From NCBI GenBank assembly GCA_024500155.1, contig CM044863.1, forward strand, positions 10,595,501-10,659,500: a stretch of 64,000 nt of DNA, given 5' to 3'. Source of the stretch: Chenopodium formosanum (taxonomy: Eukaryota > Streptophyta > Magnoliopsida > Caryophyllales > Amaranthaceae). Of this stretch, positions 1 through 12,190 are shown piece after piece. The notes below the pieces were generated by a model. It was not told the DNA's origin. It ran no database searches and saw only the letters and a list, made by a program, of their open reading frames with translations. Each line of letters opens with the position of its first letter. Within the stretch, counting starts at the first letter, position 1. A program made the position numbers and the translations under genes.

Positions 1-1000
1 CAAGTAGCATTGTGTAGACTATAACTATTTCAGAAGGTTTTTTTTTTTTCTTTTTTTAAACCAGATTATTTCAGAAGTTTGTACATCAGAGCCTTGAAAT
101 CAAATTTGTGTGAAAGTTGTAGAACTTTATTAGCAACACAGACTAACGAAAGTCCTCTATTGTTAAACTGCGTTGTAGGGAGTAATTAATGGACGTTATT
201 GAAGAAACAAAGCTCGAGATTTCATGGGTTTTGAAGGATTTTTAGAATGTGGATTATGAGTAATTGTTAGATTTTTTGTACAAGTGGGGTTTTGTGGGGA
301 AGGTCTGGAGCTCTGCTATAGTAATGGAGGATGGATTTTACACAAGGAAGAAGCAACAAGCAAGAGGACATCCAAACATCAAGTTTACTTTGATCATCCA
401 AAGGGAGTAACATCATTTAACTCGAGTTTCATAAGGTTAACAAATTACACGTTTATCCTTTAATTTTTATATGAAATTAATTACGTATTTACTTATTATG
501 CTTATCAAGATGATTAATTGGACACAGTTTAAAAAATAGCTAAATTGTGGTTTTCATAGGCCTAAATTACAAGGACGCCAAATATTAGGCCAATTTCGAC
601 CTACGTGTCGAATCGTGACACATGGCTCTATGGCCTCTATCCCTTAACACCTTTCATCTAGGCTTAGAAGAACAGAAATTAGAATTTAGAAACCACCTTG
701 AAACTCTTACATGTGCAAAGTTTTTGATTTTCTTGGAACTGACATGTGCAAAGTTTATGAAATTAATTAAGCCTTTGTATGCAATAAACTCAGCATATAC
801 ATGAATTCGAACCTCAAAAATATTCTCTGAGTCATTTGATAAATAGTGCTTCGTATTAGAACTACAATTCATATATATAATTAGTTCTTGCATCACAAGG
901 ATTAAAAGGCTTGTTGTAATCTTATTTTAGAGTAATAAGTTGAAACTTTTAAGTAACATTTTGGCAATAGATTTGAGTTGGATAAGGGAAGCAAACAACG
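1..1000. other. Upstream flank of desaturase gene 1, non-coding
   Basis: AT-rich DNA without a convincing gene. Short open frames at 622-804 and on the opposite strand have no recognisable domain and no splice context. A TATA-like run (catatatataatt, about 870-884) lies roughly 120 bp before the desaturase start codon and could serve as its core promoter, but such runs are common in this AT-rich window, so the assignment is weak. Confidence 0.5.
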
Positions 1001-3157
1001 ATGGCCCTTATAAGTTTTCACCCTCTCCCACAAGTGAGCAATTTCTGTGTTAAAGCTCCCAGGGTTTTCGTGAACAACTCCACATCTAAGTAAGTTTTCT
1101 ATCTTCTATAATACGGAGTACAAATTTCAAAAAAGATGAATATTTTACAAAGTGTACTACGTATTATTTTTTATATTCTTCTCAATCTCTACTTGATTAC
1201 ATGATTTCATTATATATTTACTTTTGCACTATTTATAAATTCATTTTAATTATTTTTTTTAGTCTATACAAATCAAAAATGTTATCTAGTGAAATGTTGT
1301 TGAAATATTTTATCTCATCAACTACTATTTTTCCAAATATTATTTTTTTTTATAAAAAAAATCTAGTTACAATCCTTGCAGATAATTAACCAAAAAAATT
1401 AATTAATGATCAAAATCATGCATCAATCAATATATATAAAAGTAAGAACCAAAGAAATAAAAGATAGCCCTCCTCGGACCTCAGCCCCTAAATCTTAATG
1501 GGCCGATTTAATTTCAATTATATATGAACCCAACAACATTCAATGATTCAAATACATGTCACAATAAAGAGTAGGCAAACTCATTCATACAACTAACAAT
1601 GTGATCATGCATAGATGTACGTAAATGAGTAAATCTAACATCAATTGTTCTCTAATATATGTATGTTACTTCTTCCTGCTGTAGAAGAGCTGAAAATCTA
1701 AAGAAGCGTAGCAGTACCAAATGCAGAACAACGCATGATCAAGTAACACATTCTATGCCACCCGAAAAAATCGAGATTTTTAATTCCTTGGAAAATTGGG
1801 CAACAGAGAACGTTTTGGTGTATCTGAAGCCTGTTGAAAAATGTTGGCAGCCTCAAGATTTTCTTCCTGATCCGAATTCAGACGGCTTTTACGATCAAAT
1901 CAAAGAGATGCAGGGGAGGGCGAAGGAGGTTCCAGATGATTACTTTGTTGTTTTGGTAGGACATATGATTACTGAAGAAGCACTTCCTACTTACCAAACT
2001 ATGCTTAATACTTCTGATGGAGTGAGAGATGAAACCGGGGCTAGTCCGACTTCATGGGCTACTTGGACTAGAGCTTGGACTGCTGAAGAAAATAGGCACG
2101 GTGATCTTCTTAATAAGTATCTGTATCTCTCCGGTCGTGTAGACATGAGAGCCGTCGAAAAGACGATTCAGTATTTGATTGGCTCAGGAATGGTAAGAGT
2201 GATCAACTTTTTCTTGTAATAATGTTATCCACAGTATATAAAACAATTTTGAGCTTCAACCATCGGTTTAAGTTTTTGGTTGAATTGGTCCATTAACGTG
2301 GTACACTCAATCAATTCTCACTTACCCTGTCATGTGAATCTACTTAAACTTTGGCTGAACACACTTGCTAATGCACAATTTTAACAATCAATATATATTC
2401 ATTGCAATATTTTCTTAGATATAAAGTAAAGTCTTTGGAGTGTTAATACAATTGTAACTATTCCCTCCGTCGGTTAAATATTGTTGTATTCAATCTTTTC
2501 ACTTTATTCAGAGTTGTATTGATCGAGTGGGTAGGTAGAATTTGTTGCTTTGCTTTTACGAGCTTTCTTCTGTCACTTATGTGCTTTGTATTGCAGGATC
2601 CGAAAATTGAAAACAACCCATATTTGGGATTCATATACACATCGTTTCAAGAAAGGGCAACATTTATTTCACACGGCAATGCAGCAAGACTAGCCAAACA
2701 ACATGGTGATCTGAAGCTAGCACAAATTTGTGGCCTTATTGCTGCTGATGAAAAACGCCACGAAAATGCTTACAGCAAAATAGTGCAGAAATTGTTTGAA
2801 ATCGATCCTGATACAACCATGCTTGCTTTTGCTGATATGATGAGGAAGAAAATCTCTATGCCGGCCCATCTCATGTATGATGGCTGCGATTACAACTTGT
2901 TTGATCATTTTGCTGCTATTGCTGCTCGGCTTGGAGTTTACTCTGCCAGGGATTATGCTGATGTTATGGAGCACTTGGTGAATTATTGGGAAGTTGAAAA
3001 GCTCACCGGCCTTTCGCCTGAAGGACGAAAAGCTCAGGAATTTGTATGTGGGTTACCCCAAAAGATCAAAATTATAGAAGAGAAGGCTCAAGACAGGGCA
3101 AAACATGCACCTTCCCTGCCTTTAAGTTGGGTTTATGATCGAGAAGTCAGCCTTTAA
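1001..3157 (+). CDS. Acyl-[ACP] desaturase (stearoyl-ACP desaturase family), copy 1, three exons
   Basis: Soluble plastid di-iron enzyme family that puts a double bond into acyl-ACP (usually stearoyl-ACP delta-9) using ferredoxin and oxygen. I read exons 1001-1089, 1685-2192 and 2597-3157, with GT-AG introns (GTAAGT donor at 1090, TGTAG acceptor at 1684; GTAAGA donor at 2193, TTGCAG acceptor at 2596). The phases join cleanly to 385 residues, the usual family length. The first 35-40 residues are basic and hydroxyl-rich, as in a plastid transit peptide. Iron-ligand motifs are visible: TEE in GHMITEEALP, EENRHG and DEKRHE. The protein ends SWVYDREVSL, like the family. The start at 1001 gives the only exon 1 that splices in phase. 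Intron 2 holds a TRIM-LTR fragment and a MITE-end fragment. A tail-to-tail paralogue follows on the other strand. Family is certain; regiospecificity and chain-length preference cannot be read here. Confidence 0.93.
2233..2303 (+). repeat. TRIM LTR fragment in intron 2 of desaturase copy 1
   Basis: This carries the family signature seen in the complete TRIM at 26342-26637: a tataaa run, gcttcaaccat, ggtttaagttttt, ggttgaattgg, and an end in ttaac followed by TGGTA, a remnant of the initiator-Met tRNA primer site. Only one LTR-like copy is visible here, without flanking duplication, so it is a solo or truncated copy. Confidence 0.55.
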
Positions 3158-4196
3158 GTTCTTAATAATACTGTTTTTTATATCAAAGAGTTACACAACC
3201 TTAGATACTATCATGTATTTGAAATTGTGGTATGCAATGGTTTCTAGCATACATTTTTATGTTACAGTTTGGAGAAATTAAAGTTGGTTTTTTATATGTT
3301 TGTATTTGTGCTTGTTATGACAGCTAATTAAGAAGGATCCTAATTCACTAGGTCATCTCTGTTTAATTTGTTGTTAATTTCCGTAATTTTCAAGTTTCAA
3401 CCCTATATATATACGGAGTATATGTTACTTCAATACCTTGCTTTTCAACATGACATGGCATCTAAATACATATTCACCTTGCCTTATATAAAATTTCATA
3501 AATTCGGCGAATATGATGTTGTGTTAGACACGACACCCAAATCTGGGTCCGTGGAACATATGTTCAACCTACAACTTTCCTCCTTTGTCGATTCTCTACT
3601 TAGTAACTAGAGTTGGACACCGCATTAGCCCAAGCAGTTCGCTCAGGTCCTTGAGAGTTCAACCTTGACGACTTCAATTTAATTAGTTCAAAATTTAAGC
3701 AACCAAATATGTAGATTATTTCTTAAAAAAAAAAAAAAATATGGTAGAATATAAGATGAGACATAAAAGTTGAGATAAATCAAATAACTTTAATAAAAAA
3801 TAATTTCCATTAAACATGCACCCCAAATTTCATTCACTATTACAAATTTGTATACCAAACTTCAAATAAAAAAAATTACACACATCTATATGTTATTCAA
3901 TTATGTACTAGTGTACCATTACAATGAGAGGACCATGTTAACTCTAATTAATAATACATCAACCGTAATAAAATTGAAAACAAGCACATAAATTAAACAA
4001 AGCAACCAATACAATTACTTGATTGGTTGCAACCACTCTATTAAAAACCCATAACCAAAATAAAATACCCCTTAGCTTTTGTGTAATTTTAAGTCGCAGT
4101 CTTACCTTTAATTCAGAAATTTTCACATACACCCGTTGTAAATGACAACTGGTACAACACAAACTTCTCGTCGTGCCAAAGTTAATAAGTTGTTCA
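3158..4196. other. Intergenic spacer between the two convergent desaturase genes
   Basis: About 1.04 kb between the two stop codons. It holds both 3' untranslated regions and AT-rich sequence with one copy of the TACGGAGTA 9-mer (3412-3420). I see no gene. The convergent arrangement means the two transcripts could overlap at their 3' ends if either terminator is leaky; that is inference only. Confidence 0.6.
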
Positions 4197-7100
4197 TCAA
4201 AGTTTGATGCTTCTATCAAAAACCCAACTTATAGGAACAGAAGGCGCTTCTTTTTCCTTATCTCGAACTCTCTCTTCAATACTTCTTATTCTATGAGGCA
4301 ATGTACATACATATTCCTGCGCTCTTCGCCCTTCAGCCGAAAGCCCGGTGAGTTGATCAACCTTCCAATAATTCACCAAATGCTCCATAACCTCGGCATA
4401 GTTCGTGACCGTGTACACTCCTAGCCGAGCAGCAACAGCCGTAAAATGACTAAACAAGTTGAAGTCACGGCCATCGTGCATAAGGTGGCCCGGCATAGAG
4501 ATTCGCTTCCTAATCATGTTAGCGAAAGCAATGACGGTTGTATCGGGGTCAACTTCGAAGAGTTTTTGAGATATCTTGGTGTAGGCGGTTTCGTGGCGCT
4601 TCTCATCGGCCGCGATAAGGCCACATACCTTAGCAAGGTTGATATCACCGTGCTCTTTGGCTAGCCTTGCGGTGTTGCCGTGTGAGAAGAATGTTGCCCT
4701 TTCTTGAAATGATGTGAATATGAAACCCATATATGGGTTGTTCTCAAATTTTGGGTCCTGCATTTGTACAACAAAAATTAATGATTCTGATAAATATTAC
4801 AGTAGAAATATTAACTAATATACTTTGATGAATTATAATCATAAATGGTTGAGATTGAATGTTGAAAATGGAAAGATATTACTACCTTTAATTCATACTC
4901 GTATTATACTATTATTTACAATGATGGGAAATATTTTACTCAAACTTTATGTCAGATTGTTGCAAATAATTATAATAATAATGATGTCATGTTGATATTA
5001 TAGTGACTTAACCCAATTAGACCAATTAAAATAAAACGAATTGAATTAATAAAATTGGTTTTTTTTTAAAAAATGAAGTATTAAAAGTTGAAATAAAAAG
5101 TTATGATAGCAAAAAAGTATATCTTGTTCTTTTTTACTTGACCTGCTTTATTTATCACGCTTGTCAATGCAGAATTTTAATGATTAATAACATTAATTCC
5201 TCATAAGTAAAAATTATAGAAATTATATATTATGATAATACTTATTGAGACGAATTTAACAAGATCACACATGAATATTTTATACTTACGTATAATTTAC
5301 AAAAGATGGTCAAAGGAGGGATGGTGAATAGTGTAAAAGTAAAAACGGATCAAGTTAAAAAGAACGAGAAAGTATATATATTTCTTACCACTCCAGCCCC
5401 AATCATATATTGGGTAGTTTTCTCAATAGCTCTCATATCAACACGACCAGATAAATAAAGGTACTTGCTAAGAAGATCACCATGTCTATTCTCTTCAGCA
5501 CTCCATGCCCTAGACCATGTAGCCCATGAAGTCGAACTCGCACCCGTTTCATCCCTCACACCATCCATTGTGTTAAGTGCCGTCTGGTAAGCCGGAAGAG
5601 ATTCTTCGGTGATCATATGACCAACCAAAACAACATAGAAATCGTCTGGAACCTCTCTAGCCCTCTCTCGAAGTTCCGTGATTTGATCATAAAACTCTTC
5701 TGAAGTTGGATCAGGAAGAAAATCCTTAGGTTGCCAACATTTTTCAACAGGTTTTAAGTATTTCAAGATGTTATCTCTTGCCCATCCTTCCAATGAATCG
5801 AAAATCTCAATCTTTTCGGGTGACATTGAATGTGTAACACGGTCATTAGGCTTCTCGCGCTTAGGGTTACTTGAGGGTTTCTTCGGACTTGGTTTTATTG
5901 TTACTCTACAATAATAATGAAAAATGTATGAGTATATGTGAGAAAAATTACAAGTACATAAAATTGTATACAATTTACAAATAAAGTGCATGAAAATGGC
6001 TATTTTATTTTGTAAATCAAATTATAGCACTAAGGTAACATATAATTATCATTGGAGTTCATGATAGATTCATTTAATATTGTACCTACTCCGATCCATT
6101 TTATCAAAATCTCAGTTTTTAGCTTAGTAATTCAATACTTAAATTAGTTAATTATCTTAAAGATGTAAAAGGTCAAATTATTAAGACACCATGAATAGAA
6201 AAGACAAATCTAATGAAAAGACGAAACTTTAAGGGAATTGGAGCATAATTTTAGTTGATTTGATTCATTAAAACAATTGTATAAAGCTACTAGTGCTAAG
6301 TTTAATTTAACACGATCCAATTGTTAATAATTAATCGAAGAACAAATATTTGTTTGGAAAAATTGGTAAAAATAATAATTTCAACTTTTGCCCATTCACA
6401 TAAAATAATCCAAGTTTGGATTACTTTTAAATAATCCAAACTTTAGGGGTTATTCGCTTTAAATGGTCCCAAGTAACCGATAACCCCCAAATTTCTGATT
6501 ATTTAAAATTAATCTAAAGTTGACATTATTTTGAGTGAACGGACAAAAGTTGGGATTATTTTTACCAATTTTTTCTATTTGTTTATCATATCATGAAGTT
6601 TAATTAATTAAAAACCTATTTTTTTTTATTAAAAAAAAAAAGTTACTCCGTATTTAATTATGTGAGGTAGTAATGACATGAAGGATTTGAGTCAACCAAT
6701 GACTAGATTGGAGTGATACAGATGTACATACGTAGAGTACTAGATACATACGAATCATATAATGATAAGGTATGTAGCCAATTTAAGACATCATGAATTA
6801 TTTATGATGTATAGCAAGGTTATATTTGGGGATGTATACAAGTACTAAATAGTGGCATGTTGTATATGGTCCTATGGAAAATAGGATATATTGTAAATAT
6901 TATTATAAAAAATGATGCGTATATTAATACCAAGATACATATATCACATCAATATAACAACGACTTTCGTAATCTGCCAAATGTCTTTAATTAATTATAA
7001 ATAGCTTAATGTATGTGACCTTTTCTTTTGGGTATCTATGACTTTCATACTTGATATAAATAGCTTAATGATATGTGACCCAATTCTTTATAATCATTGG

Positions 7101-7493
7101 CTTTAATAAAATAAAAAATATATATATATATATAAATAAATAAATAATTGATGTATATACATGCCCACAACTCTTAAGTATCGTTCTCAATAATAAACTA
7201 TGTCCCTTTCAGTAACAAGTTGTTATCAAACGTATAATAACTATATCATTGGTTTTAATAAGAATCTATGTGCATACATACACATAACGCTAAGTATCGT
7301 TCTCACTAATAAACTATGTCTCTTTCACTTATAAGTTATGTCTCCTAGCTACCTAACTACAAACATTCGATCAGGTGATACGTGTTTATTATTTTGAGAT
7401 TATACATCGAGATGAATTTAACGCACTAATCTTTTTCTTTTATTATTATTATTATTTTTTTATTATTTTTTTTGGTAACAGGTTTTATTGTTA

Positions 7494-7530
<37 letters not shown>

Positions 7531-8194
7531 TTCCAAAAATGAATATTTCATTAATATAATTTTGTTATAGGAGAAAGTTATTTAGAGATAGGTAAACCCA
7601 ATGAAAATAAATAGATCTAATCTGATTGTGTTATGAAATAAAGTATGTATTTCCTTAATAAAATAAGCTGTAATGATTCTGATTTAGTTTTATGACTTTT
7701 GACTACCACAATTTTTTTAAATGAACGGTTGAGATTATTAATCTTTTGATTTATTTTCAATTTTTAATTTTAATTAAAAATTATTTAAATTATTTTAAAT
7801 ATAGTATAGCTTCCAGAAATTATTTTTTCAATATTTTTCAAATTCTGAATATATATATATATATAATAACTAAAAAACAATTTTTAATTAAAATTACTAA
7901 TTAAAAAACAAATAATCTCAGCTGTCCATTTTAAATAACCAAACATAACCTATGTTTCTATCTATAGCACATGCAAAGGATTATAACACCGCCGATCTTC
8001 CTTCAAAACCGGAGATCGGAGATAAATAGAGTAGTGTAGCCTACATGAAACCTTGTTAATCACAACATTATAAGTAGGAGATCGAAAGAAACTCACTTAG
8101 GAGGTGCGTTGTTGAGAGTTAACGCCATGCAAATCTTTGGAGCTTTAACACGGTGTGTGCTAATTTGTGGGAGAGAATATAAACTCATTGCCAT
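4197..8194 (-). CDS. Acyl-[ACP] desaturase (stearoyl-ACP desaturase family), copy 2, three exons
   Basis: Same family and predicted plastid role as copy 1, transcribed toward it. Exons on the - strand are 8194-8097, 5905-5389 and 4757-4197, with donors GTGAGT (after 8097) and GTAAGA (after 5389) and acceptors TGTAG (5906) and TGCAG (4758). Phases match copy 1 and exon 3 is the same length (561 nt), giving 391 residues. Metal-site motifs TEESLP, EENRHG and DEKRHE are intact. Over exon 3 the two copies agree at roughly three quarters of residues by eye, so this is not a very recent duplicate. The start at 8194 opens a serine- and basic-rich presumptive transit peptide; a second ATG two codons later is the alternative. 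Intron 1 is 2.2 kb, much longer than in copy 1 (0.6 kb), and contains a Mutator-like MITE, probably a second MITE, and long A/T runs. No disabling change was seen. Confidence 0.91.
6090..6245. mobile_element. Possible Stowaway-like MITE in intron 1 of desaturase copy 2
   Basis: The left end reads CTCCGATCC... after TA and the right end reads ...GGAATTGGAG. The ends are imperfect inverted repeats for about 15 bases. Length (~155 bp) and TA-rich context fit a decayed Stowaway MITE, but the right-hand TA target duplication is not clear. Confidence 0.4.
6356..6575. mobile_element. Mutator-like MITE with 9-bp target duplication
   Basis: A 220-bp non-coding element in intron 1 of desaturase copy 2. 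It opens with GGAAAAATTGGTAAAAATAAT-like sequence and closes with its inverted complement (...ATTTTTACCAATTTTTTC); the inverted arms stay alignable for over 40 bases through caacttttgcccattcac. It is flanked on both sides by the exact 9-mer TATTTGTTT (6347-6355 and 6576-6584). A 9-bp duplication is the hallmark of Mutator-superfamily insertion. No transposase is present, so it is non-autonomous. Confidence 0.82.
7495..7527 (+). repeat. Run of 33 adenines
   Basis: Uninterrupted poly(A) on the + strand inside intron 1 of desaturase copy 2, preceded by T-rich and ATT-repeat DNA. It could be a retroposon tail or a simple homopolymer. I could not delimit a SINE or LINE body next to it. Confidence 0.7.
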
Positions 8195-8398
8195 TTTTGT
8201 TATTTTTTTCCTTAATTCTTCTGCTCACAACTGCCGCCAAAAGCTGGAGTAACAAAACATTAAATGGATTAATACAGTGTAAATTCAATGCGGATCTTTG
8301 TCTTTAAATGCCGCAGCAATTACATACTATACGTACAGTCTATTTTATGGATGGAATAAATAATGGTGGCACGGAATTTAATTTCTTCCTACATTTTC

Positions 8399-8411
8399 CC
8401 TTTTATATACG
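8399..8411 (-). promoter_or_regulatory. Candidate TATA box for desaturase copy 2
   Basis: On the - strand this reads cgTATATAAAAGG, a good plant TATA box, about 205 bp before the start codon at 8194. It sits just inside the edge of a MITE-like repeat (8417-8615), so the core promoter may have been placed or altered by that insertion. Transcript 5' ends would decide. Confidence 0.45.
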
Positions 8412-8416
8412 GAGTA

Positions 8417-8615
8417 CTCCTAATATTTGCATCAAAATTGATTTTTTTTACACTATTTATGATCATATTTTACCATCAAAGTATATAAATAGTTTCATTA
8501 TTTTAATTGTTTTTATAATTTTTAATAATATATACTTATGGAGTATTAATAGTTAAAGTAGTGGATTAATAAATGTGAGTAGCCAATTGATGTAAATATT
8601 AAGTAATGGAGGAAG
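8417..8615. mobile_element. Stowaway-like MITE next to the copy 2 promoter
   Basis: The left end CTCCTAATATTTGCATCAA matches, inverted, the right end (complement CTCCATTACTTAATATTTACATCAA) with a small gap. TA precedes the left end; TG follows the right end, so the TA duplication is imperfect. About 200 bp, non-coding and AT-rich. It lies immediately upstream of the candidate TATA box of desaturase copy 2. Confidence 0.5.
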
Positions 8616-10648
8616 TGTTTGGTTTTAGGATATGATTTCAGTACCATGTATAGACAGAAAAATATGACTTCCTATTATGCAATAAATTTTATAGAATTAG
8701 ATCTGAACATAGATTCACCGTATATCCCTAACTAGAATGAGGAGAAATTTGGTGGTATAATCAAGTATAAACATGGACTTAGTAATAAACTTGTTACAGG
8801 AATACACGGAATACATATGTACCTGATGTAACCGTTTATATATGCATGAATTTGACCATCAAATATAGACATGTACAAAGAAATAATCTTGGTACCGGGA
8901 TATACGAATAACTATGTACTTGACTACTTGGTCTAGTGTAAGCAATTATTCATGAATTTGATCATAAGTGAATCTTGTTTGATCATTTGGTGTGATATGC
9001 TTTAATGTCTAAGCTAAAGAATTTGCATTGTACGATAGAGGTACGTAAAATTATGGTGTACGTTAGTAAAATGGAATTTATGCAGCATGTAAAATGTAAA
9101 TCTTCATTTACGCATGCTTCTGTAATGTTTTGTCCTTGCGACAGTTATTACTTCATGGAATCTTATTTACATTTCCATTAGTGTAAATTCACATAAATGC
9201 TTGTTCGTCCATATTTATGTCTTTATTCATTATATGATGAACAACTCAAAACGAATATTCACTATATCCTCGACAACAATAGTAATAGCAACCAAAACAG
9301 TGTAATAAGGTAATTAAGTGATACACATAATGCTAATGGCACGCCGTTTAGTTGTTTTGGTAATAAAAGGTGGTAATGATGAAGATTTTATAAGTAACTA
9401 TGTGAAAAAAATTCCATGTCTAATTACATATATACAGATCTATTATCATTTTTACATCTTATGACCTCTTACTAAATGTGTCTTAAGGACTAGCTACGTA
9501 AAAAGGAATTATTAAGATAAATAAACATTAGTTATATTATCGATCTATGCGTATTTTTATCATGAAGTCTCAAATTTAATCCTACCATTTGAAGAAATCT
9601 GTTTAATGCGAATATTATATTATGCACTTTTTTTTTTCATCAATGACAAAAATAATGATATTATTATTATAAGAATGACAATATTAGTAATAACGACGAC
9701 AACAACATATATTTCTTAAATAAACTGAATTTAATATAACCTAATTAATCCCTCGTAATATATATAAAAGGAAAAAACCAAAGACAAAAACAAAGAGAAA
9801 CGGGGAGAAATAGCACCTTATTTATTTAAGATCGAGGAGGCTTAAACAACCTAAGTCAAGGCTTTCGTTGTTGGAACAAAAAAAAAAGGAGTGCTTGCTC
9901 GGTTATTATGCTGAAGATGATTTAAGTGTACAAAGTTTGAGGCTATAAATAGAGTGTTCAAACGTTTAAGTTAAAATTGATAGTTGTGATGAAATAAAGG
10001 ATATGGATGAATGTCCATATCATCAATAATTGTAGCATAAATTGGTTTTGTAGAAATGGGGGACAAGCCCCAATGGAATAGACTGCAAACAAATTAAAAT
10101 ACACTCAAAAAATAAATTTACAAACTATAAATAAAAAAATAAAAAATTTACTTAAGTAATTAGGTTTTGGTACCACTCAAGTTGTCTTGGGCCAAACTAT
10201 GTCATTAAATTCCTCCAATAAAATTTTATCCATTAAATCTTCCAATTGGTTAAAAAAATCCCAAATTCTTGAGTTGGCGAATCCTAATATTCCTAAGTAA
10301 TCTAAAGCCCGATTAGCTTTTCGGTATAATATCTATGTACTTGTCAATCCACCAAACACAATAAACAACGGCATTCTTGTATTGTCTTATTAGGTCCTCC
10401 TATGTTCGAGTGGTGTCTTTGTAGTGCCATAAAATAAACTAAAACAAAAACATAAAATTATAAATTTATTTTAAAAATCCACTTTTATATCGTATTAAAG
10501 TTGTATTCACCTTCCGTTTTCATCTATTCTTTTATTGTTTATAAAGAGAGTCATAAATGATAATGTGTTGTAGATGAAATTCTATCTAAGATTTTAAATG
10601 TACCTCCCATATTAACCAACTAAGGTACTTGACAAGTGAAATATGTAT

Positions 10649-10836
10649 TGATAGAGTAGATAAACCAATCATAGACTTCAACCATCAGTTTAACTTTTTG
10701 GTTGAGTTGATCCTTGAACATACATGGTATCAGACATATATAGATCACGAGTTCAAGTCTCATCCAAACCCACTATTGTATATAAACCAATCTTGAATTT
10801 CAACCATCAACTTAACTTTTGGTTGAGTCGGTCATT
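10649..10836 (+). mobile_element. TRIM, short and decayed copy
   Basis: The left LTR-like copy begins TGATAGAGTAGATAAACC at 10649 and ends ...acatACA at about 10724, followed directly by TGGTATCAGA, a primer-binding site complementary to initiator-Met tRNA. After only about 50 bp a second LTR-like copy begins (TATATAAACCAATCTTGAAT) and runs through ggttgagtcggtc to about 10836. Layout and sequence match the complete TRIM at 26342-26637. The internal part is shortened and the second end is decayed. Confidence 0.6.
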
Positions 10837-11429
10837 TTTATGTACAATTACCACTATTACTCCTTTACCAAACATAACCCATAAATTCCCAATTTACCTC
10901 CCTCCCCTTCCTAGCTTCATTTGTCATGGTATTATCAAACTCTCTTAATACTCCCACCACCAAGACAACCTTGTGTTTCCACAGCCACCAGTCACCATAA
11001 AGTCGTGATCGTCTCTGTTGTCGCTGCCAACGCGCCCCTAGTAACCCCATCTCGTTCATTTGTTGGTCAAGCTAAGGAAGTCCCACCAACGAGGTACCGT
11101 CGCTGTATTCGTTATCTATTAAGTATACGTACTTCCAATCGTCCATTAAAACAACCAACAAATATTTTGAGGAAACGGTTAAATGTTTAAAGCTGGTTCT
11201 AAATTATTAATCAATTGGTAATGGTTGCATTTATACGATAATCAATGCAGCTTGCATGCGAGTTATGTCAAAATTTTGTCAATATTTCATGATTTTGTAA
11301 CAAGTTTTGCGGCATTGATTTCTATTTATTACTACAACTTAAAAATCATGAGTAGTCATGAGTAACTTTTGTAACATAAGATACCAAATTGCCTGAAAAT
11401 ATCTTAAAAAAAAAAACTCATATGTGTAA

Positions 11430-12190
11430 TTATTAACTTAAAAAACATAATTATCTACCCAAAAGATCAGAAATACTAACTAATAAACCAGAATCATAAT
11501 TAATAATACAACAATTTAGGCTATGTTCTCTTCCTTACAAAAAAAAAAAAAAAATAATAAAAAAAATATTGAGTAAAAACAATCTCAATTCAGTAATAAA
11601 TTCAATAATAATAATTTTTAATCCGTAAAAATAAATAAAGCTATTGAATCAAAATATAACTATTTACCCAAAAATAACAACCAGTTAAAAATAGATATAA
11701 TTTACAACCAAACACCATAACTACTAGCCTAAAAATCAAAGCTAATAAGTCGAAAACCCTATATTGGCTATATATTAAATCTACAAATAAATAAATAAAT
11801 AAACCATACTGATAATAACTCAAAAATCATAGCTACTATATTAGTCTTAAATTCATAACTAAAATCCTAACTAATACATTAACAACTATATATTCAAAAC
11901 TATAACTATTACCCCAAAAATTATAATCAATAAACCAAGAACCATAATTATATTAGCCTAAAATAATAACCAAATTTGGTTTATACATGCAAATTAGATA
12001 CCTTTATCTCTATTAATTTAAATCAAAATCACCCCGTCCAAAAAAAAAAAAAAATCAAAATTATAACTATTTACTCGAATATACAACTAATTAAAATCAA
12101 CTATAACTAATAGCCAAAGACCATAACTATTAACCTAAAAATCATAAACATGTAATTACTATATATCAACTATTAGTTAAAGGGAAAAAA
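11430..12190. repeat. Degenerate AT-rich repeat block A (CATAACTA words)
   Basis: Loosely repeated phrases such as ccataactatt, agcctaaaaatca and taataaccaa recur every 20-40 bases without a fixed period. It looks like a heavily diverged tandem repeat or an old low-complexity expansion. A second block with the same vocabulary is at 13420-13680. Confidence 0.45.

Noticed and set aside
10724..11190. Overlapping small open frames on both strands in a slightly GC-richer patch
   Set aside because: No start context, splice signals or recognisable domain. Both strands are open equally, as expected from base composition.
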